Source of the DNA: Sphingomonas citri | GTDB taxonomy: Bacteria > Pseudomonadota > Alphaproteobacteria > Sphingomonadales > Sphingomonadaceae | Length of the DNA stretch: 64,000 nt | Reading direction: 5' to 3' | Assembly: GCF_019429485.1 (NCBI RefSeq) | Contig: NZ_JAHXZN010000003.1 | Coordinates: forward strand, 124,001-188,000 | Shown here: positions 19,933-30,658 of the stretch, piece by piece | Layout of the letters: each line of letters begins with the position of its first letter | Numbering within the stretch: the stretch's first letter is position 1 | The notes under the pieces: generated by a model | The model's database searches: none | Told to the model about the DNA's origin: nothing | The model's input: only the letters and a program-made list of their open reading frames with translations | Program-made: the position numbers and the translations under genes

Positions 19933-20946
19933 TCAGCCGTGCGCGCGCACCACCGCGCGGGTGACGTCACCCATCAATCGAAGTCGCGCGCGCAGCGGCG
20001 CGCGGGTACGCGCGATCAGCACCGCCACCGCGTAGCGATGCCCATCGGGCGCGGTGAGCAGCCCCACGTCGTTGGTGCCCGTCGCGGTGCCCGCCAGCTC
20101 CTGCCCCGTCCCGGTCTTGTGCGCGAGCGTCCAGCCGCGCCCCAGCCCCGCGCGCAGTCGCAGCGGGCCCGTACGGCTCGCGCGCATCAGCGCCAGCATC
20201 CGCGCGGTCGACGCCTTGCTCAGCAGCCGCCCCTGCGCCAGCCGCGCGAGCCCGAGCGTGACACCGTCGGCCGAGGCACCGTCGGGCGGGCTGGCGACGT
20301 AGCGGTCGAGCGCGCGCCGCCGCGCGGCGAGGCTCAGCCGCGCCCGCGCGCGCAGGAAGCCGTCGCCGCCGGCCCAGGAGTCTCGCCACGTCAGCCCGGC
20401 GGTGCGCGCCTGGAGCAGCCGCTCGCCGGGACCGAAGGTGACGCCGGTGATGCCCTTTCGCGTCAGCGTTCGCCGCACCGCGGCGGGGCCGCCGACTTGG
20501 CGCAGCAGCACGTCGTTGCAGGTGTTGTCGCTCCGTGTCAGCGCGCAGTCGAGCAGGCCGGCGATCGTGATGCGCAGCCCGCCCGCGCCGACACGCGCGC
20601 GGATCGGCTGGTGGAACAGGGTGAGGTCGGCGCGCCGCACCGTCACGGTCTTGCGCAGGCTGAGCGTGCCGCGGTCGATCGCGTCGAAGGTGGCGAGCGC
20701 GACCCACAATTTGCTCACGCTCTGCTGTGGCCGGCGCGTGCCGCCCTGCCACGAGACGGTCCAGCCGCGGTCCACGTCGCGCACCGAGATGCCGACCGCG
20801 CCGGGGAAGCGCTGGCCGAGCGCCTCCACCGCGTTGAGCAGCCGCGCCGGTGGCTGCGGCCGCACCGCGCCGCGGTCGCGCGCGGCGGCGGGCTCGGCCA
20901 GCGCGAGCGCGGCGAGCAGCGGGGCGATCAGGCGGCGGGGAAGCAT
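19933..20946 (-). CDS. Class A beta-lactamase-like serine hydrolase, exported
   Basis: A 337-residue protein with a signal peptide and the full class A set: Ser76-x-x-Lys79 (QSVSK), Ser139-Asp-Asn (TRSDNTCND), Glu175 in GERLLQ, and Lys277-Thr-Gly (HKTGTG). The 36-residue gap between SDN and Glu175 equals the class A gap between Ser130 and Glu166. The omega-loop asparagine (position 170 in the class A scheme) is Gln here. Between the omega loop and KTG there are about 100 residues rather than about 68, so an insertion of roughly 35 residues is present. It could be a chromosomal beta-lactamase or a related penicillin-recognising hydrolase; activity is not provable from sequence. Confidence 0.82.
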   Translation of the reverse strand: MLPRRLIAPLLAALALAEPAAARDRGAVRPQPPARLLNAVEALGQRFPGAVGISVRDVDRGWTVSWQGGTRRPQQSVSKLWVALATFDAIDRGTLSLRKTVTVRRADLTLFHQPIRARVGAGGLRITIAGLLDCALTRSDNTCNDVLLRQVGGPAAVRRTLTRKGITGVTFGPGERLLQARTAGLTWRDSWAGGDGFLRARARLSLAARRRALDRYVASPPDGASADGVTLGLARLAQGRLLSKASTARMLALMRASRTGPLRLRAGLGRGWTLAHKTGTGQELAGTATGTNDVGLLTAPDGHRYAVAVLIARTRAPLRARLRLMGDVTRAVVRAHG

Positions 20947-21296
20947 GGCTACGGCAACCTCATTCTCATGATCACGGGCGCCTGATTCAGGCAGGTAAGG
21001 CGCCGACTTCTCCCATCGTCATCCCGGCCCCGAGCCGGGATCCATGCTACCGCGCACCGACCGGCGGCGATTCACGCGGCACCATGGATGCCGGGTCAAG
21101 CCCGGCATGACGGGCTCAAGGGCGGGGCTCACGGACGAACGGTCTGGCTCTAGCCGGCTCGCGCGATAAGGAAAGCGCGCGCCGGCCCAGCACGGCCGAC
21201 ACGAACCGGCAGCAGCACTGGCCTATTGCCTCCCTCCGCAGCACGTGGCACCGCTTTCTCATACCAAAAGTTACTATTTCGCCCGGAGACGATCCC
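20947..21296. other. 350-nt divergent intergenic space
   Basis: This space separates the beta-lactamase-like gene (leftward) from the M13 peptidase gene (rightward). It holds a type 1 palindromic element (21017-21113). A shorter AT-richer stretch at about 21258-21282 (ATACCAAAAGTTACTATTTC) probably contains the peptidase promoter. I see no gene in it. Confidence 0.6.
21017..21113. repeat. Type 1 palindromic intergenic element, copy c
   Basis: About 97 nt with arms CGTCATCCCGGCCCCGAG and CAAGCCCGGCATGACGG and inner GGATCCAT/ATGGATGC. Unlike the other copies it lies between divergent genes, so a terminator role alone does not explain the family. Confidence 0.8.
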
Positions 21297-23372
21297 GTGA
21301 CCCTGAAGAGCGTGCTGCTGGCGGCGACCGCCGGCCTCGTCCTCGCCGCCCCCGCGCTGAGCCGCGACCAGTCGGCGCCCGCTGCCAGCCCCGCCGCGGC
21401 GCCCGACGCCGGCGCGACCCGCTACGGCGCCTGGGGCTTCGATCTCACCGGCATGGACCGCAGCGTCCGCCCCGGCGACGACTGGTTCCGCTTCGTCAAC
21501 GGCGCCTGGGTGGCGCGCACGCAGATCCCGGCGGACCGCTCCTCCTACGGCGCCTTCGCGGTGCTGCGCGAGCTCTCCGAGCAGCGGCTGCGCGCGCTGA
21601 TCACCGGTTATAGCGCGAGCGATGCCTCCCATCCCGACCGCGCCAAGGCGGCGCTGCTCTACAACGGCTTCATGGACACCGCCGCGGCGGAGCAGGCCGA
21701 CGCCGCGCCGCTGGCCGAGCGGCTGCGGCCGATCGCCGCAGCGGCGAGCAAGGACGATATCGCGCGGCTGATGGGCCGCTCGGTCGGCGGTTTCGGCGCC
21801 AGCTTCGTCAGCGCCGGGGTGAGCGACGACGCCAAGCGGCCCGAGGTCTACGCGCTCTACCTGCGCCAGTCGGGGCTGGGCCTGGGCGACCGCGAGCTGT
21901 ACCTCGACCCCAAGTTCGCGCCGCAGGTGGCGCGCTACCGCCAATATGTCGCGCAGATGCTGACGATGGCGAACTGGCCCGACGCCGCCGCCGCGGCGGA
22001 GCGCGTGGTCGACATGGAGACCAAGCTCGCCCAGGCGCACTGGACCCGCGCCGAGAGCCGCGACCGCGACAAGACCTACAACCCGATGATGCTCGCCGAG
22101 TTGAAGGCGCAGGCGCCGGGCTTCGCCTGGGACGCTTACTGGCAGGCCGCCGGACTCGGCGCGGCGGACCGCGCGATCGTCGCGCAGAACACCGCCTTTC
22201 CCAAGATCGCCGCGCTGTTCGCCGCGACCGATCTCGCCACGCTCAAGGCTTGGGCGGCGTTCCGCACCGCCGACGACGTCGCGCCGCTGCTGTCGCGCCG
22301 CTTCGTCGACGCCGAGTTCGACTTCCGCTCCAAGTTCCTCAACGGCCAGCCGCAGCAGCGCGAGCGCTGGAAGCGCGCGGTCGGCTTCACCGAGAACGCC
22401 ATCGGCGAGGGCATCGGCCGCGACTATGTCGCGCTCTACTTCCCGCCCGAGTCGAAGGCGAAGATGGACACACTGGTCGGCAACCTGCGCGTCGCGCTCG
22501 CCGGGCGGATCAAGAACCTGGCGTGGATGAGCCCCGCGACCAAGACTCAGGCGCTCGACAAGCTCCAGGGCTTCACCGTCAAGGTCGGCTATCCCTCGAA
22601 GTGGCGCGACTATAGCGGGCTGGAGGTGCGCGCGGGCGATCTCGTCGGCAACGCCGAGCGCGCCACCCGCTTCGAGTGGGACTATGACCGCGCCCGCATC
22701 GCGCGCCCGGTCGACAAGGCCGAGTGGGGCATGACGCCGCAGACGGTCAACGCGTACTACAGCTCGGTGAAGAACGAGATCGTCTTCCCCGCCGCCATCC
22801 TCCAGCCGCCCTTCTTCGATCCCCAGGCCGACGACGCGATCAACTATGGCGGGATCGGCGGCGTGATCGGCCATGAGATCAGCCACGGCTTCGACGACCA
22901 GGGCCGCAAGTCGGACGGGCGCGGCGTGCTGCGCGACTGGTGGACCGCGGAGGACGCGACCAAGTTCGAGGCGCAGGCGGCGCGGCTCGGCGCGCAGTAC
23001 GAGGCCTACACCTTCCCCGGCCTGCCCGGCGTCCATATCAACGGCCGCGCCTCGATGGGCGAGAACATCGGCGACCTCGGCGGCGTGCTGATCTCGCTCG
23101 ACGCCTATCACGCCTCGCTCGGCGGCAAGCGCGCGCCGGTGATCGACGGTTTCACCGGCGACCAGCGTTTCTTCCTCGGCTGGGGGCAGGTGTGGCGCAC
23201 CCTGTTCCGCGACGAGGCGCTGCGGCAGCAGCTCGTCAGCGACCCGCACTCGCCGGGGCAGATCCGCGCGGTCAACCCGCTGCGCAACGTCGACGCCTGG
23301 TATGCCGCGTGGAAGATCGACCCGTCGCAGAAGCAATATGTCGCGCCGAAGGACCGCGTGCGGATCTGGTGA
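21297..23372 (+). CDS. M13-family zinc metallopeptidase (PepO/neprilysin-like), secreted
   Basis: A 691-residue exported peptidase: signal peptide (1-23), the M13 N-terminal domain (GDDWFRFVNGAWVARTQIP near residue 60), and the peptidase domain with NAYYSSVKNEIVFPAAIL, the zinc motif HEISH (His526, Glu527, His530) and third ligand Glu589 in GENIGDLGG. The protein ends with RVRIW, the usual M13 ending. The start is GTG at 21297 after a GGAGA site. It probably degrades peptides in the periplasm or outside the cell. Neighbouring genes are also exported, but no operon is formed. Confidence 0.94.
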   Translation: MTLKSVLLAATAGLVLAAPALSRDQSAPAASPAAAPDAGATRYGAWGFDLTGMDRSVRPGDDWFRFVNGAWVARTQIPADRSSYGAFAVLRELSEQRLRALITGYSASDASHPDRAKAALLYNGFMDTAAAEQADAAPLAERLRPIAAAASKDDIARLMGRSVGGFGASFVSAGVSDDAKRPEVYALYLRQSGLGLGDRELYLDPKFAPQVARYRQYVAQMLTMANWPDAAAAAERVVDMETKLAQAHWTRAESRDRDKTYNPMMLAELKAQAPGFAWDAYWQAAGLGAADRAIVAQNTAFPKIAALFAATDLATLKAWAAFRTADDVAPLLSRRFVDAEFDFRSKFLNGQPQQRERWKRAVGFTENAIGEGIGRDYVALYFPPESKAKMDTLVGNLRVALAGRIKNLAWMSPATKTQALDKLQGFTVKVGYPSKWRDYSGLEVRAGDLVGNAERATRFEWDYDRARIARPVDKAEWGMTPQTVNAYYSSVKNEIVFPAAILQPPFFDPQADDAINYGGIGGVIGHEISHGFDDQGRKSDGRGVLRDWWTAEDATKFEAQAARLGAQYEAYTFPGLPGVHINGRASMGENIGDLGGVLISLDAYHASLGGKRAPVIDGFTGDQRFFLGWGQVWRTLFRDEALRQQLVSDPHSPGQIRAVNPLRNVDAWYAAWKIDPSQKQYVAPKDRVRIW

Positions 23373-23422
23373 GCGGGCGTCGCGTCGTGGCGTGAGTCGG
23401 CAGAAGGCCCGTGTCTCCCTTT

Positions 23423-23520
23423 CCGTCATCCCGGACTTGATCCGGGATCCATGGTGCCGCGAGCGCCGCAGCCGTTGCTCCCGCGGAGGGATGGATCCCG
23501 GATCAAGTCCGGGATGACGG
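23423..23520. repeat. Type 1 palindromic intergenic element, copy d (perfect 30-bp arms)
   Basis: This is the best copy. The first 30 and last 30 bases (CCGTCATCCCGGACTTG onward and its mirror) are exact reverse complements, separated by 38 nt. It lies between the convergent M13 peptidase and GIN-domain genes and could fold into a very stable hairpin in either transcript. Confidence 0.92.
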
Positions 23521-23553
23521 TGGAGGAGGGGCGCCTCACTCAGCAGCAGCACC

Positions 23554-24228
23554 TCAACGCCCGCACGTCACCGACGCGGGGGCCACCGCGCGCACGTCGC
23601 ACCGCGGGCGCCCGGCGACGCTGACCTGCGCGCCCTGGATCGCCACCACCCTCGCCGCCTGGGACGCGGCGGCGCGCACGATCGAGTCGCCCGCGCCGCG
23701 CACCGTCAGCCGCTGCGTCGCCAGCGCGCGCGCGTCGATCGTGCCGGTACCGTTGGCGACCACCGTCGCGTCGGGCGCTGCGCCGGCTAGCGTGATGACC
23801 GCGTCGCCCGCCAGCGTCGCGCTCACGCGCGCCACGTCGAGCGCGGCCACGTCGATCGAGCCCGCCGCCGCCGACAGTTCGACTCGCTCGCCGCGCATCG
23901 CCGCGATCGTCACGCGTGCCGGCGTGTAGACCGCGACTCCGACGAGCCGCGGCGCGACCACCGTCACCACCGCGCTCGCCGGCCCGCCGCGCAGCACCAG
24001 CGTGCCCCCGCTCGGCTCCACCTTCAGCGCGTCGAGGGCCGCTGGATCGGCCGCGCTCGCGCTGACGCCCGTACCCACTCCGCCCGGTCCTGCGGTGACG
24101 ACCCGCACCGTCGCGGGGGTCTCCACCCGCAGCCGCTCGACCGTGGCGACCGGCCAGCGCCGCTCCGCCGCGCTCGCGGGGACGGCGGCGAGCGCGGGCA
24201 GCGCGGCGGCGAGGATCAGCCGCCGCAC
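23554..24228 (-). CDS. GIN-domain-like exported protein, downstream member of a tandem pair
   Basis: A 224-residue protein with a signal peptide (1-20) and a beta-helix-like run of short repeats typical of DUF2807/GIN proteins (AAGSIDVAALDVARVSATLAGDAVITLAG, then TGTIDARALATQRLTVRGAGDSIVRAAA). The repeats are less regular than in its upstream neighbour. The GTG start at 24228 lies 13 nt inside the end of that neighbour, so the two are translated together. Two C-terminal cysteines (RCDV, VTCGR) parallel those of the neighbour and could form a disulfide. The function is unknown. Confidence 0.75.
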   Translation of the reverse strand: MRRLILAAALPALAAVPASAAERRWPVATVERLRVETPATVRVVTAGPGGVGTGVSASAADPAALDALKVEPSGGTLVLRGGPASAVVTVVAPRLVGVAVYTPARVTIAAMRGERVELSAAAGSIDVAALDVARVSATLAGDAVITLAGAAPDATVVANGTGTIDARALATQRLTVRGAGDSIVRAAASQAARVVAIQGAQVSVAGRPRCDVRAVAPASVTCGR

Positions 24229-24986
24229 CGCACGCTGCCCGAGCCCATCTTGCGCACCGAGCAGCGCGCCCGCGCGCCGAGGTCGACGTCGCCCGACCCC
24301 ATCGCCATCACCTCGGCCCGGCCGTCGACCGTCGCACGGACGCTGCCCGAGCCCATCACCTTGATGTCGGCGGCCTTGGCGACCAGCCGCTCGCCTGCCA
24401 CGTCGCCCGAGCCAGCGATCGACACCTCGAGGCGATCACTCTCACCGGCCAGCGTGACGCCGCCCGAGCCGGCGATCGACAGGTCGAGCGTGCCCGTGCG
24501 GCCGGTGAGGGCGGCGTTGCCCGACCCGGCGATCGAGACGTCGGCAGCGTCGGCCCGCAGCGCCGCCACGGTGAGGTTGCCCGAGCCCGCCAGCTTCGCC
24601 TTGAACGCGGACGCCTCGACGCGATCGACCGAGAGATTGCCCGAGCCCGCTAGGATCGCACCCTTGATCGCGGGCAGCGTCACCGTCACCCGCGCGTGCC
24701 CGCGCGAGCGGTCGTTGCGGCGCGACACCCGCAACGTGTTGCCGTCGCGCGTGATCTTGAGTTTGTCGAGCGCCTCGGCGTCGCCCTCGGCGGTGACGGC
24801 GAAGCCGCCGCCGACGCGCACGCTGACATCGTCGCTGCCGGCGAGCTCGACCGAGTCGAAGCCGGCGGCCTGGAAGCTGCGCTGGTTACCGCTGCCCGTG
24901 CCTGGGATGCCGGGGCTATCGTCCTGCGTGAAGCTGTTGCCGCAGGCCGCCAGCGGCAGCAGTGCGGCGGCGATGATCGCGCGCAT
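24216..24986 (-). CDS. GIN-domain (DUF2807) lipoprotein
   Basis: A 256-residue lipoprotein (lipobox LAAC, Cys15) with a head GIN domain: QAAGFDSVELAGSDDVSVRVGGGFAVTAEGD, then at least seven AGSGN/AGSGD/MGSGS repeats spaced about 20 residues apart, the hallmark of a right-handed beta-helix. GIN proteins are surface or periplasmic and have been called putative adhesins; no function is established. Two cysteines near the end (ARCSV, VRCGG) bracket the last repeat. A purine-rich site (GGGGAGAAGAGG) precedes the ATG. It forms a two-gene unit with the next GIN-like gene. Confidence 0.85.
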   Translation of the reverse strand: MRAIIAAALLPLAACGNSFTQDDSPGIPGTGSGNQRSFQAAGFDSVELAGSDDVSVRVGGGFAVTAEGDAEALDKLKITRDGNTLRVSRRNDRSRGHARVTVTLPAIKGAILAGSGNLSVDRVEASAFKAKLAGSGNLTVAALRADAADVSIAGSGNAALTGRTGTLDLSIAGSGGVTLAGESDRLEVSIAGSGDVAGERLVAKAADIKVMGSGSVRATVDGRAEVMAMGSGDVDLGARARCSVRKMGSGSVRCGG

Positions 24987-25098
24987 GTCCTCTTCTCCCC
25001 TACGTGTATTGCGGCACTAATACACAGCGATGGGACACGCAAACGAAAAGGGGCGGCCCGCGGACCGCCCCCGCTCTCATTCGACCCGGTGCGGCGGG

Positions 25099-25632
25099 TT
25101 ACGCCGGCACCTTGTCCTTGTTGTAGATCGCCGCGGCCTTGCGCAGGATCTCGAGGATCTTCTCCTGCGCCGCCGGCTCGTCGATCTGCTCCATCGCGGC
25201 GAGCTCGCGCGCGAGGCGGCTGCACGCGCCCTCGAAGATCTGGCGCTCGGAATAGCTCTGTTCGGGCTGGTCGTCGGCGCGGAACAGGTCGCGCACCACC
25301 TCGGCGATCGAGACGAGGTCGCCCGAGTTGATCTTCGCCTCATATTCCTGCGCGCGGCGCGACCACATCGTGCGCTTGACCTTGGGCTTGCCCTTGAGCG
25401 TCTCCATCGCCTCGCGCATCGTCTTGTCCGACGAGAGCTTGCGCATGCCGACCGACTCGGCCTTGTTGGTGGGAACGCGCAGCGTCATGCGCTCCTTCTC
25501 GAACCGCAGCACGTACAGCTCCAGCTGCATGCCCGCGATCTCCTGTTTCTGCAGCTCGATCACACGGCCGACCCCGTGCTTGGGATAGACGACATAGTCA
25601 CCGACATCGAAATGCAGAGCCTTGGCAGCCAT
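25099..25632 (-). CDS. carD: CarD-family transcription factor
   Basis: A 177-residue protein with a CarD/TRCF RNA-polymerase-interacting domain (FDVGDYVVYPKHGVGRVIELQKQEIAGMQLELYVLRF, residues 7-45) and an all-helical DNA-binding C-terminal domain (WSRRAQEYEAKINSGDLVSIAEVVRDLF and following). CarD stabilises open promoter complexes, notably at rRNA promoters, and is often essential. A GGAAAGG site precedes the ATG at 25632. It is transcribed alone; the 250-nt upstream space holds its promoter and no gene that I can support. Confidence 0.94.
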   Translation of the reverse strand: MAAKALHFDVGDYVVYPKHGVGRVIELQKQEIAGMQLELYVLRFEKERMTLRVPTNKAESVGMRKLSSDKTMREAMETLKGKPKVKRTMWSRRAQEYEAKINSGDLVSIAEVVRDLFRADDQPEQSYSERQIFEGACSRLARELAAMEQIDEPAAQEKILEILRKAAAIYNKDKVPA

Positions 25633-25885
25633 AGGAGGCCTTTCCAATGTTAGGGCTCCCGCAGCCCGCTGCGACCCGCGCCGGCAAGCACCGCGGAACG
25701 GACTGACGAGGGGAGCAGAAGGTTTGACGTCTCCAGGGACGCGAGAACGAATGCGCCCGTGCCGGCCTCTTATAGCAACTCGGCAATAAAATTTCCAGCC
25801 CCAATGGGGCAGGGAGGCTGACGCGAGGGAACCTTTTTACAGTTTCGCGTCGCCCGATGCGGCGAGATGACCCGTTTCGGTGCAC

Positions 25886-27445
25886 TCAGCCGGTGGTCGG
25901 CGGGCGGAAGAAGCCCGCCGGGAAGGGCGCCTGGCGCGGCCCCGCAGGATCGCGCAGGTCGTTTCGCACGCCCGCATCGGCGCTGAGCGGGATCGCCATG
26001 CCGTCGGTCGTCTCGAGCAGCGCGAACAGCTTGGCACTCATCCGCGCGGCCAGGTCCTCGTGGCCCGGGCGGGCGAGCAGATTGTCGCTCTCGTGCGGGT
26101 CGGCGGCGAGATCGTACAGCTCGTCCAGGTCCCAGATGCCGTGGAAATGCATGTACTTATACCGATCCTCGCGGAGCGCGTGGACGGTCGGTGTCTGCGG
26201 AAAGTTGCGCTCCCAATAATATTCGTAGAGCAGCTCGCGCCGCCACGGCACCGCGCCGCCGCGCGCCAGCGGCAGCATGTTCGCCCCAGCCATGTCCGTG
26301 GGCGCGCGCAGCCCCGCGGCGGCGAGCATCGTCGGCGCGACGTCGATGTTGGCGACCACCTGCTCCACCACGCTGCCCGCGGGGAACAGCGACGGGCAGC
26401 GCGCCAGCATCGGCACGCGCATCGATTCCTCATAGGCGGCGCGCTTGTCGATCAGCCCGTGCTCGCCGAACATGAAGCCGTTGTCGCCCATGTAGAGGAT
26501 CAGCGTGTCGTCGAGTTCGCCGCGGCGCTCGAGCAGGTCCATGATCCGCGCCAGCCCCTCGTCCACCGCGAGCAGCGTCTCCATGTAGCGCTTGTAATAG
26601 TCGCCGATGTCGAGGGTGCCGTGATAGGGGTAGCCGACGCCGTGCCAGCTGTTGCGCTGGTTCTCGACCCACATCGGGCGTCCCGCCACGCCCGGCTTCA
26701 TCGACGCCGGGTAGCGGAAGGTCTCCTTGTCATAGCGGCCCTTGTGGCGCTCCGCCGGGATGAACTCGGAATGCACCGCCTTGTGCGCGAGGTGCATCAT
26801 CCACGGCTTGCCCTTCGGCCGCGCGCCGAGCCAGTCGAGCGCATAGTCGGTCAGCTCATCGGTGATATAGCCTTTCTGCGCTACCTTCCGGCCGTCGACG
26901 TTGAGCCCATTCGCCTCCGGCAGGTAGCTGCCCTGGCCGCGAAAGCTGACCCAGCGGTCGAAGCCGGGCTGGGGCGAGTCGCCCTCCTCGCCCATGTGCC
27001 ATTTGCCGATGAAGGCGGTGTCATAGCCCGCCGCCTGGAGGTACTCGGGATAATAGACCAGCCCGGGCGGGATCGGGTGGTTGTTGTCCACCACCTTGTG
27101 CTGGTGCGCGTACAGCCCGGTGAAGATCGAGGCGCGGCTCGGCGAGCATAAAGCGGTGGTGACGAAGGCGTTGCGGAAATGCGTGCCCTCGCGTGCCAGC
27201 CGGTCGAGCGTCGGCGTCTCGCCGAAGTCCTGCGCCTTCATGAAGCCCATCGCGTCGTAGCGATGATCGTCGGTCAGCACGAACAGGATGTTGCGCGGCT
27301 TCGTGCCTGGCACGCGCGCGAGCCGGCGGGAGCGGCGCGGCGCGGGTGTCGCCGCCTCCGCCGCGCCCGCCGCCCAGCTGTACAGCCCGAACGCGCCGCC
27401 GGTCCCCGCCAGCAGTACGCCGCGTCGGCCCGTGTCCTCCGCCAT
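25886..27445 (-). CDS. Sulfatase (S1 type), exported
   Basis: A 519-residue sulfatase hydrolysing a sulfate ester. The formylglycine site is Cys100 in CSPSR followed by ASIFTG; metal-binding residues are seen in NILFVLTDDHRYD (residues about 50-62) and MGDNGFMFGEHG. Other family segments are FIGKWHMGE and VHSEFIP. An N-terminal RRGVLLAGTGGAFG stretch is twin-arginine-like, suggesting export. The ATG lies 2 nt after the TonB-receptor stop, so the two form an operon. Maturation needs a formylglycine-generating or anaerobic maturase that is not in this window. The sulfated substrate is unknown. Confidence 0.92.
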   Translation of the reverse strand: MAEDTGRRGVLLAGTGGAFGLYSWAAGAAEAATPAPRRSRRLARVPGTKPRNILFVLTDDHRYDAMGFMKAQDFGETPTLDRLAREGTHFRNAFVTTALCSPSRASIFTGLYAHQHKVVDNNHPIPPGLVYYPEYLQAAGYDTAFIGKWHMGEEGDSPQPGFDRWVSFRGQGSYLPEANGLNVDGRKVAQKGYITDELTDYALDWLGARPKGKPWMMHLAHKAVHSEFIPAERHKGRYDKETFRYPASMKPGVAGRPMWVENQRNSWHGVGYPYHGTLDIGDYYKRYMETLLAVDEGLARIMDLLERRGELDDTLILYMGDNGFMFGEHGLIDKRAAYEESMRVPMLARCPSLFPAGSVVEQVVANIDVAPTMLAAAGLRAPTDMAGANMLPLARGGAVPWRRELLYEYYWERNFPQTPTVHALREDRYKYMHFHGIWDLDELYDLAADPHESDNLLARPGHEDLAARMSAKLFALLETTDGMAIPLSADAGVRNDLRDPAGPRQAPFPAGFFRPPTTG

Positions 27446-27447
27446 CG

Positions 27448-29778
<2,331 letters not shown>

Positions 29779-30103
29779 GGAAACTCCCCTCTACGATCAA
29801 TGTGCTTGTAAAAGCCGAGTTCGTCGATGGGGAATAAAGAAGCATATGCGCCGAGCGCACCCGCGCTTTAGTGCTGCCCGCTAGATCCTCCCCGCTCGCG
29901 GGGCGGGGGACCGCCGGCCGCAGGCTGGTGGTGGAGGGGGCTCTCCGCGGGCGACTCGCTCAGTTGATCGCGTCTCAGGGGAGCTAGCGCGCCTGCTGTG
30001 CGCAGCAAGCGTGGCGCTCGCAGAGACCCCCTCCGTCAGCGCTGCGCGCTGCCACCTCCCCTCGCGGGGAAGGATCTCGCGTTTCGTCCCGTCCGACGAT
30101 CCG
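29779..30103. other. 325-nt intergenic space
   Basis: This space separates the TonB-receptor operon from the SixA-like gene, on the same strand. It contains a type 3 inverted-repeat element (29884-30075). The remaining first 100 nt, AT-richer near 29790-29860, should hold the receptor promoter. No gene is visible. Confidence 0.6.
29884..30075. repeat. Type 3 intergenic inverted-repeat element, copy 1
   Basis: About 190 nt bounded by GATCCTCCCCGCTCGCGGGG and its mirror CCCCTCGCGGGGAAGGATC. Inside these lie a GGTGGTGGAGGGGG segment and the complementary CCCCCTCCGTCAGCG-type segment. A second copy is at 36908. Confidence 0.75.
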
Positions 30104-30643
30104 CTACTCCCCGTCCGGCCCCAGCGTCGCGTCGATGTCGCGCGGGCGGACGAAGCGCGTCAGCGTCGCGCCGCCGCGCGCCACCGCCCCCCAGCCATCC
30201 ACCGCGAAGGTCATCTCGGCCAGCGTGGCGGTCGGATATTTCTCCTCCACCGCGTCGCGCAACCCGCCCGGCGCCTCGGGCACCAGCGCGAGCACCAGCT
30301 CCGCCAACCCAGGATTGTGGCCGACCAGCAGCAGCGTCTCCGCGGAGTCGTCCTGCTCGTGCATCACGTCGAGCAGCGTCGCCGTCGAGGCGAGGTACAG
30401 CCGCCGGTCCCATTCGGGCGCCAGCGCGCGGCCGAGCCCGCGCTCGAGCTCCTCGATCGTCTCGCGCACGCGCACCGCGGGCGAGGCGATCACGCGGTCG
30501 AAGTCGAGCTCCATCGCCTTGATCTCGCGCCCCATCGCCTGCGCGGCGCGGCGGCCCTTGGGGTTGAGCGGGCGATCGAGGTCGCGCGGCACGGCATCGT
30601 CCCAGCCCGACTTGGCGTGGCGCAGCAGCGTCAGCGTCTTCAT
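30104..30643 (-). CDS. SixA-like histidine phosphatase
   Basis: A 179-residue histidine-phosphatase-superfamily protein with the catalytic RHAKSGW motif (His9), VIASPAVRVRETIEEL and the second histidine in LLVGHNPGLAEL. SixA enzymes remove phosphate from phosphohistidine in signalling or PTS proteins; short alphaproteobacterial members are less well studied. It starts 16 nt after the stop of the upstream helicase gene, on the same strand, and may be its transcript partner. Confidence 0.88.
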   Translation of the reverse strand: MKTLTLLRHAKSGWDDAVPRDLDRPLNPKGRRAAQAMGREIKAMELDFDRVIASPAVRVRETIEELERGLGRALAPEWDRRLYLASTATLLDVMHEQDDSAETLLLVGHNPGLAELVLALVPEAPGGLRDAVEEKYPTATLAEMTFAVDGWGAVARGGATLTRFVRPRDIDATLGPDGE

Positions 30644-30658
30644 TCGGGCGAACTCCGC

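Noticed and set aside
19933..20946. First impression that the beta-lactamase-like protein lacks the deacylating glutamate
   Set aside because: Counting from SDN places Glu175 exactly where class A Glu166 should be; only the Asn of the omega loop is replaced by Gln.
21150..23552. An 800-codon minus-strand frame opposite the M13 peptidase
   Set aside because: The sense strand encodes a complete peptidase with HEISH and the third ligand. The antisense product has no recognisable fold.
25598..25885. A 95-codon minus-strand frame between carD and the sulfatase gene
   Set aside because: It overlaps the carD start in another frame, has no ribosome site and no motif, and covers the region expected to hold the carD promoter.
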